40,522 nucleotides of DNA from Bacteroidales bacterium (GTDB taxonomy: Bacteria > Bacteroidota > Bacteroidia > Bacteroidales > UBA7960), in NCBI GenBank assembly GCA_007132585.1, contig SLOJ01000220.1, forward strand, positions 1 to 40,522, in the 5' to 3' direction. The notes beneath the pieces were generated by a model, which saw nothing but the letters and a program-made list of their open reading frames with translations, was not told the origin of the DNA and ran no database searches. The position numbers were made by a program, and so were the translations under genes. Every line of letters begins with the position of its first letter. The stretch's first letter is position 1. Positions 1-9,776 of this stretch are shown here, one piece after another.

Positions 1-25
1 ATAAAACAGAAGGGCAAAAATAAGA

Positions 26-60
26 AATCCCGGAAACATTATTTATGTTGATCCGGGATT
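26..60 (-). terminator. Intrinsic terminator-like hairpin downstream of dnaA
   Basis: Inverted repeat AATCCCGGA (26-34) / TCCGGGATT (52-60), extended by an inner AACAT/ATGTT stem, just past the dnaA stop on the minus strand. Confidence 0.7.
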
Positions 61-83
61 AACTTTTCAAATAATTAAATTAC

Positions 84-1529
84 TTACATTTTAATCTTGA
101 TCATATTATCAAGTTCATCAAAATGTTTTTTAAAAGTACGATCAGTATCATAAAGATTTCTGACCGTTTTACAGGCATGTAAAACGGTTGCATGATCTTT
201 TTTACCCAGTTTGCTGCCAATGGCTGCCAGAGAATTCTTCGTGTAAGATTTAGAAAAAAACATGGCAAGTTGACGAGCCTGAACAATTTCTCTCTTTCGG
301 GTATTTGAGTTGATCTTTTCAATGGGAATATCGAAATACTCACCCACAACTTTCTGGATATATTCAATGGTAATCTCTCTGGGAGTGCTTTTTACAAACT
401 TTTGAATAATATTATTGGCCAGCTCCAGCGTTATTTCTTTTTTGTTCATGGATGATTGTGCAAGAATAGAAATAAGTGCACCTTCCATTTCCCTGATATT
501 GGATGAAATACTATTGGCTATTAATTCAACAACATTTTGTGGCATCTCAACGCCATCATTGTAGAGTTTCTTTTTCAGTATTGCAATTCTTGTTTCCAGG
601 TCAGGAACCTGAAGATCGGCCGATAAACCCCACTTAAATCTTGAAAGCAAACGTGGCTCAATTCCCTTCATTTCAACCGGGGGCTGATCAGAAGTAATAA
701 TAATTTGCTTTCCACTTTGATGTAGTTGATTGAAAATGTGGAAAAATACATCCTGTGTTTTGGGTTTTCCGGCAAGGGAGTGAATATCATCAACAATCAA
801 AACATCAATCATTTGATAAAAATGAATAAAATCATTTTGATTTGAGTTTTTCACCGCATCTATAAACTGATTGGTAAATTGTTCACATGATACATACAAA
901 ACCGTTTTATCGGAAAAATTATTTTTCACTTCAATGCCTATTGCATGTGCCAGGTGCGTTTTACCCAGTCCATTGGCACTGTAGAGCAATAAAGGGTTAA
1001 AGGCTGTTTTTCCCGGATTTTTTCCCACGGCAATACCTGCACTTCTTGCCAGGCGGTTGCAATCTCCCTGGATAAAGTTATCAAAATTGTAGCTTTCAAT
1101 AAGTTGCGGGTGAATATTGAGCTTTTTTAGTCCGGGGATAATGAAGGGATTAGGAACGGCCTTACCACTTTCTTTGTTTAAATCTAATGGCATAGTTACC
1201 GGGGGATTTTTCAGAGCTTTCTTATTCAAAGTAGGAGCATTTACCGTATATGGCCTGGAATGATTACTATGATTGCTGTCCATTATAATACTGTATTCCA
1301 ACCTGCCGTCACTGCCAAGTTCTTTTTTGATGGTTTTTTTGAGAAGCTCAATGTAATGCTCCTCAAGCCACTCATAAAAAAACTGGCTTGGAACCTGAAT
1401 TGTCAAAACTTTGTTGATAAGCCTGACAGGTTTAATGGGTACAAACCAGGTATTATAACTGTTTAGAGTAATATTGTCCTTTATAACACTAAGACATTTT
1501 GACCATACATCCAGGTGATTGCTCTCCAT
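84..1529 (-). CDS. dnaA: Chromosomal replication initiator protein DnaA
   Basis: 481 aa ORF; Walker A NGLGKTHL, Walker B LIVDDIHSL, C-terminal DnaA signature KKDHATVLHACKTV. Confidence 0.97.
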   Translation of the reverse strand: MESNHLDVWSKCLSVIKDNITLNSYNTWFVPIKPVRLINKVLTIQVPSQFFYEWLEEHYIELLKKTIKKELGSDGRLEYSIIMDSNHSNHSRPYTVNAPTLNKKALKNPPVTMPLDLNKESGKAVPNPFIIPGLKKLNIHPQLIESYNFDNFIQGDCNRLARSAGIAVGKNPGKTAFNPLLLYSANGLGKTHLAHAIGIEVKNNFSDKTVLYVSCEQFTNQFIDAVKNSNQNDFIHFYQMIDVLIVDDIHSLAGKPKTQDVFFHIFNQLHQSGKQIIITSDQPPVEMKGIEPRLLSRFKWGLSADLQVPDLETRIAILKKKLYNDGVEMPQNVVELIANSISSNIREMEGALISILAQSSMNKKEITLELANNIIQKFVKSTPREITIEYIQKVVGEYFDIPIEKINSNTRKREIVQARQLAMFFSKSYTKNSLAAIGSKLGKKDHATVLHACKTVRNLYDTDRTFKKHFDELDNMIKIKM

Positions 1530-1669
1530 TTCTTCTAAAAATTTCTCAGAATTATATTAATTTTCTACAAATATTTTCCTTACTATTTGAAATTCAATAA
1601 TTAAGACAAAAAAGGATTTCCCCAATACTTTTTAACAAAAATTCAAAAAAAAAAGTTAATAAAAAAATT

Positions 1670-2611
1670 TTAAAGGTATTGATTTTCTAAAACTTTTGTT
1701 GTATTTGATTCGACGAAAATTTCTCCCGAATTTTTCTTAAAGTACAGATCCATGCGGCCTAATCTCACTCCTGCATATCCGGTTTGTCCGATGTGGACAA
1801 TTTTACCGGATGTGTTTTCTATTTGAGCCGGTGGATCTAATAATGTATGGGTATGTCCGCCTATTATTATATCTGTATATCTTGTTTTTTCAGCTATTAT
1901 CACATCACTAACCTTTCCTGTATTATATTTATAGCCCAGGTGAGACAGACAAATTACCAGATCGCAAGCCATATCTTCCTTGAGCAGCATTTCCATTCTG
2001 CGGGCAACTCTTACAGGATCAGTGTAAGTTGTGTTTCCATATAGATTTCTTCCTACCAAACCTTCCAGTTCAATTCCTAAACCATATACTCCTATTTTAA
2101 GGTTGCCTTTCTGAAAAATACGATACGTTTCTATCTTTCCATTAAGGATAGTTTGTGAAAAGTCATAATTGGAACTGATAAAAGGAAATCCTGCAAAGGG
2201 TAATACTTCATTAAGTCCATCCAGACCATTATCAAATTCATGATTCCCAATAGTTGATGCATCGTATCCCATTTTTGTCATAAGTCGTAATTCAGGTTCG
2301 CCTCCATAAATATTATAATAAGGCGTGCCCTGAAAAATATCACCTGCGTCAAGTAATAAGAGATGATTAACCTGATTTCTGATCTGCTGAATAAGTGCTG
2401 CCCTTCGTGCATAACCACCCATTAACGGAAAATTAGGATCATTGGCAGGGTAGGGATCAATACGGCTATGAGTATCGTTGGTATGCAGTATACAAAGGTG
2501 CTCAATTTCATTGTTACCCATAAGATGGAAAGGAATACCTGCACCCAATGCCACACTTCCTATTAAAGATGTTCTGACAAAATTTCGTCTGTTGATTTTA
2601 TTCAGGGTCAT
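1670..2611 (-). CDS. Metallophosphatase, N-terminal catalytic half of a UshA-type 5'-nucleotidase, Tat-like signal
   Basis: HTNDTHSRIDPY, DAGDIFQG, GNHEFDNG, GGHTHT metallophosphoesterase motifs; N-terminal RRNFVRTSLIG twin-arginine-like signal. Confidence 0.9.
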   Translation of the reverse strand: MTLNKINRRNFVRTSLIGSVALGAGIPFHLMGNNEIEHLCILHTNDTHSRIDPYPANDPNFPLMGGYARRAALIQQIRNQVNHLLLLDAGDIFQGTPYYNIYGGEPELRLMTKMGYDASTIGNHEFDNGLDGLNEVLPFAGFPFISSNYDFSQTILNGKIETYRIFQKGNLKIGVYGLGIELEGLVGRNLYGNTTYTDPVRVARRMEMLLKEDMACDLVICLSHLGYKYNTGKVSDVIIAEKTRYTDIIIGGHTHTLLDPPAQIENTSGKIVHIGQTGYAGVRLGRMDLYFKKNSGEIFVESNTTKVLENQYL

Positions 2612-2702
2612 AGTTTTTTCTCCTTTCCAAAAAAGGAATAAGATTTTTTAAAAAAAAATTATATTATCAATAGCTGTCCGGCTATAAAAAAATTCTATTT
2701 TA

Positions 2703-3479
2703 TCAATTAATTAGAGTTATCCTGCCATCGAGTTCTGCCCGAATTTTTTCTCCTCTGTCATCAACTTGTTGCATATGCATAATAATAGCATCTCTTACAC
2801 GTATGCCGAGTAATTCATAATTTATTGGCTGTAGGAAAAAATTCATTAAATCTCCACCTCCTGCAAGGTAATCAGACGTTAAAACTTTATACGATCTGTT
2901 GATATCAAATTCTTCTTCTTGTATAAGCATCTCATAAGGCTCATCATCCTTTATGGTTAATCTTATACCGGATACCGGCATACCCCTCTCGGCTGCTGCA
3001 AGATATTCAAACAGCTGTCGTGTTTTTTGTCCGCTGATTGTAACAACAACCATTTCATTTTCAAATGGTAAAAGTTCAAATACTCGTTCATAGGTTATTT
3101 CTCCTTTGGGTAGCGGCACTCTGAGTCCACCATAGTTAAGCAGACAAAAGTCAATAGCTTTATCATCATCGGGTTGGTATAAATCCTTGCCTATATCAAA
3201 AACGAGATCTGCAACAAAATTATTAAGCAGGCCTTCAGGAGTTCCCCGCTCCATAACCTGGGCCGATTGAACAAGCACCCGGCTCATGTCAGCCTCAAGA
3301 GTTTCGCGGTATTCCCGGATTATTTTCTCCTGCTCAGTATCTTTTTCCGGAACATTAATGCTATCAAGCAATATCAATTCACCCTTAAGAGTGTATTGTT
3401 TCTGGTCAGTACCTCTGCAAGAAGCTAAAACTATTAGCCCCCATAGCAACAGCCACAGGGAAATCCGGGCATTAAGCAT
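2703..3479 (-). CDS. 5'-nucleotidase C-terminal domain protein, probable lipoprotein
   Basis: NYGGLRVPLPKGEITYERVFELLPFEN and TSDYLAGGGDLMNFF match the 5'-nucleotidase C-terminal domain; N-terminal lipobox-like LASC. Confidence 0.88.
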   Translation of the reverse strand: MLNARISLWLLLWGLIVLASCRGTDQKQYTLKGELILLDSINVPEKDTEQEKIIREYRETLEADMSRVLVQSAQVMERGTPEGLLNNFVADLVFDIGKDLYQPDDDKAIDFCLLNYGGLRVPLPKGEITYERVFELLPFENEMVVVTISGQKTRQLFEYLAAAERGMPVSGIRLTIKDDEPYEMLIQEEEFDINRSYKVLTSDYLAGGGDLMNFFLQPINYELLGIRVRDAIIMHMQQVDDRGEKIRAELDGRITLIN

Positions 3480-3718
3480 TTTTAAATTATTTTATTGAGA
3501 AGTTTAACTACAATGATAATACTAATTGAAATAAAAAACAACCTAAATTAACCAGATGATATAATTTAAAATTAATATACAGAAGCGTGTTTAAAAAAGT
3601 TGTCGCACAGATAAATTATGCTTATAATCAATAAGTTAAACGAAGATGAGCTAACATGTTACAAATCAGGCAGAATAGTGTAACTGATAAAAATTCAATG
3701 AGTTGTACGGGTTGATAT

Positions 3719-4330
3719 CTATAATGTATATTTATATGATATTGTTACGCCATAAATAGATTCGAAGATCTTTTTTACCTCATCTGCTTTATTTCGCCTT
3801 ACTTCAAAACTTAATTTACAACTCATTGCAAAATCATGTGAAATCTGGTTCAGACCGTAATCTTTAAGAACCTTCATGACCTGGTTCATCATGGGATATT
3901 CAAAATGAAGTTCATATACTTCTCTGATAAGCATTTCAAGGATGGTATTATTTTGTAAGGCATCTGCAGCAGCGGCTTTATATGCATTTATTAATCCACG
4001 CACTCCCAGTTTTGTTCCTCCAAAATACCTGACAACCACAATCAATACATTTGTAATATCATGAGATAGTATCTGCCCATAAATTGGTTTGCCTGCAGTA
4101 CCCGAAGGTTCACCATCATCGTTTATCCGGTAGGCATCGCGTGTAGGTCCCTGAGCCCATGCATAACAATGATGACGGGCATCATAATGTTTCTTTTTTA
4201 ATTCATCCAGAAAAAGTTTTATTTCTTCTTCGTTTTTTACCGGAAACACATAGGAAATGAACTTACTGCCTTTATCTTTATAAAGCCCTTCGCTTTTATA
4301 TTTCACAGTTCTGTAGGAATCGCTGAACAT
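3719..4330 (-). CDS. YigZ/IMPACT family protein
   Basis: KGSKFISYVFPV, DDGEPSGTAGKPI, VVVRYFGGTKLGVRGLINAYKAAAADAL family motifs. Confidence 0.93.
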   Translation of the reverse strand: MFSDSYRTVKYKSEGLYKDKGSKFISYVFPVKNEEEIKLFLDELKKKHYDARHHCYAWAQGPTRDAYRINDDGEPSGTAGKPIYGQILSHDITNVLIVVVRYFGGTKLGVRGLINAYKAAAADALQNNTILEMLIREVYELHFEYPMMNQVMKVLKDYGLNQISHDFAMSCKLSFEVRRNKADEVKKIFESIYGVTISYKYTL

Positions 4331-4352
4331 AATTTTTTACTTTAAGTAGTTT

Positions 4353-5210
4353 TCAGGCAAAGGCAATGAATAATATGGTTAAGATTGCCAGGACAATTCC
4401 AAGCCAGTTTTTCCACCAAAGCTTCTCCTTGAAAATTACTAATCCGATAAGAGCTCCCATACTAACTATGCTTACATTAAATACAGGGAAAAATACACTG
4501 CTCTCAAAAACTGAAAGACCTTTCAGGAAAAAATAGGTTGAACTGAAATTAAAAAATCCTAGTAAAAACCCGGCAAGTAAATTACGTACCTCTAATCTGC
4601 GGCGGGTAATGTAAAGTTTCCTGATAAAAAAGGCAAACCCTATTATCAAAGAGAAAGTAAAGATTACGCCCAGAAACAATAAAAACTCCGCTTCAATATG
4701 AAATTTTTGCGCATGTTTCATTATGCTGTCATTACTTCCTGTACCCAGAAATAATATTAAAGGAAGAAAAATATACCTTTTATCCGGCTCTATGGGCTTG
4801 TCAGGTTTCTTGAATATCAGATAAAATGCCGGAAATGCGGTTATAATACCTGCAATTTTTAAAAAACTGATATGGTCACCGTAAATAAAGAACCCTATAG
4901 CAACAGGTATTATAACAGACATTTTGCTTGCTACAGCTGTAACAGCAACACCGGCTTTTTGAGCAGACTGGGCAAATATGAAAAATACCAGGATAAAAAG
5001 TACTCCGTTAATCATTGACCATGGAAACCATGGTTTAAGGTATAATTCAGAAAAAATTATTTCCTCTTCCCATATGAAAAAGCATAACAGGGCTGCAATC
5101 AGATAATTAGCAGTAATAGCCTGCAGGTTATCAATCTTTAATATGCTGAAAAGTCTGAATGTAACAATGATACACGAAGAAAAAAAAATGGCAAGTAGCA
5201 GGTATTGCAT
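4353..5210 (-). CDS. EamA/DMT-family transporter
   Basis: 285 aa with about 10 hydrophobic segments and EamA-like repeats (VFESSVFFPVFNVSIVSMGALIGLVIFKEKL). Confidence 0.8.
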   Translation of the reverse strand: MQYLLLAIFFSSCIIVTFRLFSILKIDNLQAITANYLIAALLCFFIWEEEIIFSELYLKPWFPWSMINGVLFILVFFIFAQSAQKAGVAVTAVASKMSVIIPVAIGFFIYGDHISFLKIAGIITAFPAFYLIFKKPDKPIEPDKRYIFLPLILFLGTGSNDSIMKHAQKFHIEAEFLLFLGVIFTFSLIIGFAFFIRKLYITRRRLEVRNLLAGFLLGFFNFSSTYFFLKGLSVFESSVFFPVFNVSIVSMGALIGLVIFKEKLWWKNWLGIVLAILTILFIAFA

Positions 5211-5221
5211 GCTTCAGATTT

Positions 5222-6280
5222 TTACCATGAATTTTCAGGATTTTTAAAAAAATACAGAATTTCATTTCCTATCAAAGACATGTCGAAATTATCGTGAGGC
5301 AATGATGGTGCTCTCAAACCTTTGATAAAAAACTTATTTCCCTGGAATACCCTTGCTTCATCCCATAAATCTCGGGAAATAAAAGCTTGCAGAAGTTTCT
5401 GACCGCCCTCGATAATCACTGACTGAATGTCCTTTTCTGCCAATATTTTCAATATATTATCAAGAAATGCTTCTTCGGCAAAATCTGTTTGAATCCATTG
5501 TGTATTTTCTCTTGAAAAGTTTTTATTGTTATTGAAAACAATGGTTTTCTGGCTATTGTCGAAAAGGCTCAGCGAATCGGATAATGTGAGATTTTCGTCT
5601 AAAACGATACGCAAGGGTTGTTTTCCGCTCCAGTCTCTTACATTCAGCTTTGGATTGTCTTTGAGGGCAGTAATTGTTCCTACCATAATTGCCTGTTCTT
5701 CGGTTCTCCACTTATGAACCAGCATTCTTAATTTTTCGGAGGTAATCCAGGTGGGTCGGGCAGGGGTTCCGGGTAAACGTTCAATGTCAATAAGTGCATC
5801 TGCTGTTTGAGCCCATTTTAAAATTATATATGGTCTCTTTTTTTTATGAAATGTAAAGAAGCGTTTGTTGAGTAACATTGCCTGCTGGCGCAAAATACCT
5901 ACATCAACTTTCACTCCATGATTTCTGAGTATCGATATACCATTTCCGGCAACAGCATCATAAGGATCAATACTGGCAACTACCACATGAGGTATTTTGG
6001 TTTTAATAATTAAATCGGTACATGGTGGAGTTTTCCCCCAGTGACAACAAGGTTCAAGGCTAACATAGAGAGTTGATTTTTTGAGCAGATCTTTTTCCTT
6101 TACAGAGTTTATTGCGTTTACCTCGGCATGCGCTTTTCCATATTCCCTGTGATAGCCTTCTCCTATAATTCTGTCATTGTAAACTATAACACTACCAACC
6201 ATCGGGTTTGGTGCTGTCTTTCCCAAACCCTCTCTTGCCAGCTCAATGCAACGCTGCATGTAGAGTTCTTGTTGTATCAT
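5222..6280 (-). CDS. ribD: Bifunctional diaminohydroxyphosphoribosylaminopyrimidine deaminase / 5-amino-6-(5-phosphoribosylamino)uracil reductase RibD
   Basis: HAEVNA and PCCHWGKTPPCTDLI zinc deaminase motifs; reductase domain with ITSEKLRMLVHKWRTEEQAIMVGTITALKDNPKLNVR. Confidence 0.95.
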   Translation of the reverse strand: MIQQELYMQRCIELAREGLGKTAPNPMVGSVIVYNDRIIGEGYHREYGKAHAEVNAINSVKEKDLLKKSTLYVSLEPCCHWGKTPPCTDLIIKTKIPHVVVASIDPYDAVAGNGISILRNHGVKVDVGILRQQAMLLNKRFFTFHKKKRPYIILKWAQTADALIDIERLPGTPARPTWITSEKLRMLVHKWRTEEQAIMVGTITALKDNPKLNVRDWSGKQPLRIVLDENLTLSDSLSLFDNSQKTIVFNNNKNFSRENTQWIQTDFAEEAFLDNILKILAEKDIQSVIIEGGQKLLQAFISRDLWDEARVFQGNKFFIKGLRAPSLPHDNFDMSLIGNEILYFFKNPENSW

Positions 6281-6284
6281 ATAT

Positions 6285-6312
6285 AAAAAAAGCCTTTCAG
6301 GAAATAAAAGGC
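6285..6312 (-). terminator. Intrinsic terminator between hybrid kinase gene and ribD
   Basis: Minus-strand GCCTTT-TATTTCCTG-AAAGGC followed by TTTTTTT; lies just after the stop of the 6360-9467 minus-strand CDS. Confidence 0.75.
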
Positions 6313-6359
6313 CAAAATTACGATTTTATGAGGATAACAGATTAATAGTATTCTTTTTT

Positions 6360-9300
6360 TCAGTTGGTATGGATATTTACCGAATTGTTCCTGATATAGT
6401 CTTTTTGAATTTCTCTCAAAACTCTTACAATTTTTCTTGATTCATCATCCAGTTCACTACAAAGTGCTTCGAGCTTGTCAATATTGTTTTGCGAACGTGT
6501 AAGAAGCTGTATTTGGGTAATCAAATCCGATACTTCATTGAATCCAAGATAGCTGAAAGCTGGCTTTATTTTGTGTACCAGTTTGTTTAAAGTTGTAAGA
6601 TCTTTTTCGTAATAGGCCTCATTGACAGCAATCATTGCCCTGGGAATATCTTTAAGAAACCTGGATATGAGTGCCAGCGTACTTTCAAGATCGTCATCAA
6701 AAATAGAGGCAAGGGCATCCTTAATATGCTTCTTTACACTTTCGCTGTCATCTGCTATAATTTGCTCTTGCTTTATTTCATCGGCCTTTTTCTCAACAAA
6801 TTCAGTTTTCTGATTAATAACTGCACGGTTGATTTTATCAAACATTGTTTCCTGGTCGCTGGGCTTGGTAATATAATCATTCATACCAGCATCTAAAACC
6901 TTTTGCCTGGTTTCGGGAGTAACATCGGCAGTTAAAGCTATAATTGGTACATTATGGTTTGCCACACCGGTATTTTTATCACGAATTTTCTGTGCAGTTT
7001 CATAGCCGTCGAGTTCAGGCATGTGCAGATCCATAAGTACCAGATTGAAATTATCCTTTTTAAGCATTTCTATTGCCTGTAAACCATTATCAGCAACTTC
7101 CAGCTCAGCAAGCCATTTTTTCAGGAGCTTGGTAATTACATATTGATTCATCGTATCATCTTCTACCAGCAAAATCTTTACTCCTTTAAGGTTCTTTAAC
7201 CTGCCACCTGGTTTTCCCAATTCCTGAATATTAGGCTTTTCGCTTATTTTAAAGGGCAGATCAACCCAAAATGTAGAGCCCATGTCTTCTATGCTTTTTA
7301 CCCCTATTTCGCCGTTCAGCAGTTCGGTAAGCTTTTTACAAATGGCCAATCCCAGGCCTGTGCCACCAAACTTTCTTGCGGTATCTTTGGTGGCTTGTGT
7401 GTAAGATTCAAAAATACCCGAGAGTTGATCTTCCGGTATACCTTTACCGGTATCTGATACCGAAAATCTTATATTTACCTTATCATCATGCATGTTTATT
7501 ACTTTAACATCTATGCTTACATGCCCTTCACTGGTAAATTTTACCGCATTACTTAGTAAGTTTAAAAGTATTTGTCTTAATCTTGCAGGATCGCCCTTCA
7601 GAACTTTAGGTGCAGCAGGATCAATGTTTACATTCAGGTCTATTGCCTTTTCTCTGGCCTTAAAATCAAATGATTTACTTGATTCTTTCACCAGAGAAAT
7701 AACGTCAAAGTCGGTTTCTTCGAATTCAATCTTGCCCGCCTCGATCTTTGAAAAGTCAAGTACTTCATTGATTACTTCAAGTAAATGATCGGAAGAAAAC
7801 TTTATGGATCTCATATTATCGAGCAATTCTGACGAAAGATTGTTTTCATCGATAATCAGTTCTGCGAGCCCGATTATATTATTCAGGGGAGTACGTATTT
7901 CGTGACTCAGGTTGCTTATAAAAAAGCTTTTTACGCTGGTAGCTTCTTCGGCTGTTTCCTTTGCCTTCTGTAATTCACTTTCAATTTTCTTACTGTGGCT
8001 AATATCAAAAACAATTGAATATTTTATGTTTTTTCCTTTTAATCTTGCTTCACTTTCATATACTTCAACAGCTCTGGTTGTGTCATCACTAAGCTTATGG
8101 GTAAAATAGTAATATGCTCTGTCATCATTTTCAGCTGTTTTCATTTCTTTCTGGATCTCTTCTTCTGTCATTGCAAGTATATCACTCATATTTTTACCCA
8201 GAAGCGCATCCTTATCCCACCCATAATAATCAACCGAAGCTTCATTGGCATCCAGAATGTCACCCGTTTCAGCGTCCGATATTAAAATTACCGTTTTACT
8301 TTTTGCAAAAAGATTTTTAAATTTTATTTCATTTTCGCGCAACAGAATCTCGGCTTCTTTTCTTTCATTTACATCAGCATGGGTGCCAATGATACGCCAT
8401 GCATTATCGTTTGAATCCAGGATAAGGGTAAAAGAAGCCAGTATCCATTTATAGAAACCATCTTTACATTTCATCCTGTATTCTGTTTGAAAAGATGGAA
8501 AATTACCTGTTTCCAGGTTTTCGAGAATTCGCACAACTTTGGCTTTATCATCAGGATGAATAAGATCGGTCCATGATTCTTTAGTGTTTTTAATATCGGT
8601 TTCCTTATATCCCAGCATTTCTTTCCATTGCAATGACAAGTAAAGAGTTTCATCTTTAAGATCATAATCAAAGATGCCCTGTCCGGTAACAGCAATAATG
8701 TTTGCCAGTCTTTCGTGCGATTCGGAAAGTTCGTTGCTTTTATGTTTCTTTTCGGTTATATCTATTGCCGTGACAATAACAGCTGTTTTACCTTCTGCTT
8801 GTATACTTCTTGCTGAAAAATCAACCCATTTGCTTTCCTGGTGGCGTGTAACAATCTTCAAGTCGTTACGAAATGAATCCTTATTCTGATCTGTTATCAG
8901 ATCATCATTATTAAAAGTTTGCAAACTATCAGGATGCAGTATTTGAAAAACTTCCATTTTAAGAAGTTCCTTACGGTGATATCCGGTAAGAATTTCAAAA
9001 GAAGGATTAACATAAATGATCCTGTAATTTTGAAACACCATAATTGGCGAAGGGGAGGATTCAATGAGCCTTAAAAGCTTTTCATGATTGATGTGCGTTT
9101 TTTTTGATTTCTGAAGTGTCCTAATCCAAAAAAATGTTATAACAATTTGTACAACGATCAGTAAACCGACAAAAAATATGAAGTTTCCGTAATAGAAAGG
9201 CAGGTTTAAATCAGCAAGCAATTTAAATTCCGTAAGTAATGAATTGGTTTTCTGCAGAAAGTTTGTTAACGTAGTAAACCCATACATAACAGTTTCAACA

Positions 9301-9467
9301 GCAGAAATAGAGCTATTTACTGCTGAGCCTGATTGTTGAATCTCGCTGGTTACGCCTGAAATTTCTCCGGGGGAGGCAGAGGCAATGCCAGACTTAAGGT
9401 ATAAACCCAGATTAAAAACCAGAAACAGAGAAAAGATTGTAAAATTTAATGAAGGTAATCTTTTCAC
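6360..9467 (-). CDS. Hybrid sensor histidine kinase (TM, PAS repeats, HisKA, HATPase, REC, Hpt)
   Basis: FFISNLSHEIRTPLNNIIGLAEL H-box; DTGKGIPEDQLSGIFESYTQ and GGTGLGLAI ATPase boxes; REC domain ILLVEDDTMNQYV...LVLMDLHMPELDGYE; C-terminal Hpt LNKLVHKIKPAFSYLG. Confidence 0.95.
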   Translation of the reverse strand: MKRLPSLNFTIFSLFLVFNLGLYLKSGIASASPGEISGVTSEIQQSGSAVNSSISAVETVMYGFTTLTNFLQKTNSLLTEFKLLADLNLPFYYGNFIFFVGLLIVVQIVITFFWIRTLQKSKKTHINHEKLLRLIESSPSPIMVFQNYRIIYVNPSFEILTGYHRKELLKMEVFQILHPDSLQTFNNDDLITDQNKDSFRNDLKIVTRHQESKWVDFSARSIQAEGKTAVIVTAIDITEKKHKSNELSESHERLANIIAVTGQGIFDYDLKDETLYLSLQWKEMLGYKETDIKNTKESWTDLIHPDDKAKVVRILENLETGNFPSFQTEYRMKCKDGFYKWILASFTLILDSNDNAWRIIGTHADVNERKEAEILLRENEIKFKNLFAKSKTVILISDAETGDILDANEASVDYYGWDKDALLGKNMSDILAMTEEEIQKEMKTAENDDRAYYYFTHKLSDDTTRAVEVYESEARLKGKNIKYSIVFDISHSKKIESELQKAKETAEEATSVKSFFISNLSHEIRTPLNNIIGLAELIIDENNLSSELLDNMRSIKFSSDHLLEVINEVLDFSKIEAGKIEFEETDFDVISLVKESSKSFDFKAREKAIDLNVNIDPAAPKVLKGDPARLRQILLNLLSNAVKFTSEGHVSIDVKVINMHDDKVNIRFSVSDTGKGIPEDQLSGIFESYTQATKDTARKFGGTGLGLAICKKLTELLNGEIGVKSIEDMGSTFWVDLPFKISEKPNIQELGKPGGRLKNLKGVKILLVEDDTMNQYVITKLLKKWLAELEVADNGLQAIEMLKKDNFNLVLMDLHMPELDGYETAQKIRDKNTGVANHNVPIIALTADVTPETRQKVLDAGMNDYITKPSDQETMFDKINRAVINQKTEFVEKKADEIKQEQIIADDSESVKKHIKDALASIFDDDLESTLALISRFLKDIPRAMIAVNEAYYEKDLTTLNKLVHKIKPAFSYLGFNEVSDLITQIQLLTRSQNNIDKLEALCSELDDESRKIVRVLREIQKDYIRNNSVNIHTN

Positions 9468-9560
9468 CTTTTCTTTTTTTTATGTCTCCGAACTTACAAA
9501 AAAAATCTGTATAATTCGGAATAATGTTGTCGGATAAATAAATTTGTTCTATGAACGAAG

Positions 9561-9591
9561 CAAATATAGTAACAAAATATTACTATTCAAA
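9561..9591 (-). promoter_or_regulatory. Bacteroidetes-type promoter for hybrid kinase gene
   Basis: Minus-strand TTTG (9591-9588), exactly 19 bp spacer, TATATTTG (9568-9561), matching the TTTG-N19-TAnnTTTG consensus, about 95 bp upstream of the ATG. Confidence 0.6.
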
Positions 9592-9776
9592 GAAGAATCT
9601 GTCCTATAGGTAGTATTAAATTGTGGTTTAACCAACAATTCATTGCTATATAGCTAACCTTCAAATAAATACAGTGTCTGTTTTTGTTAAAATCTTTACT
9701 GACAATTGTTTATTTATATTAAGACTGATTATAAATAGGGATGTCAATGCGGTTTTAGGAAGAAAGATTACAGCAA

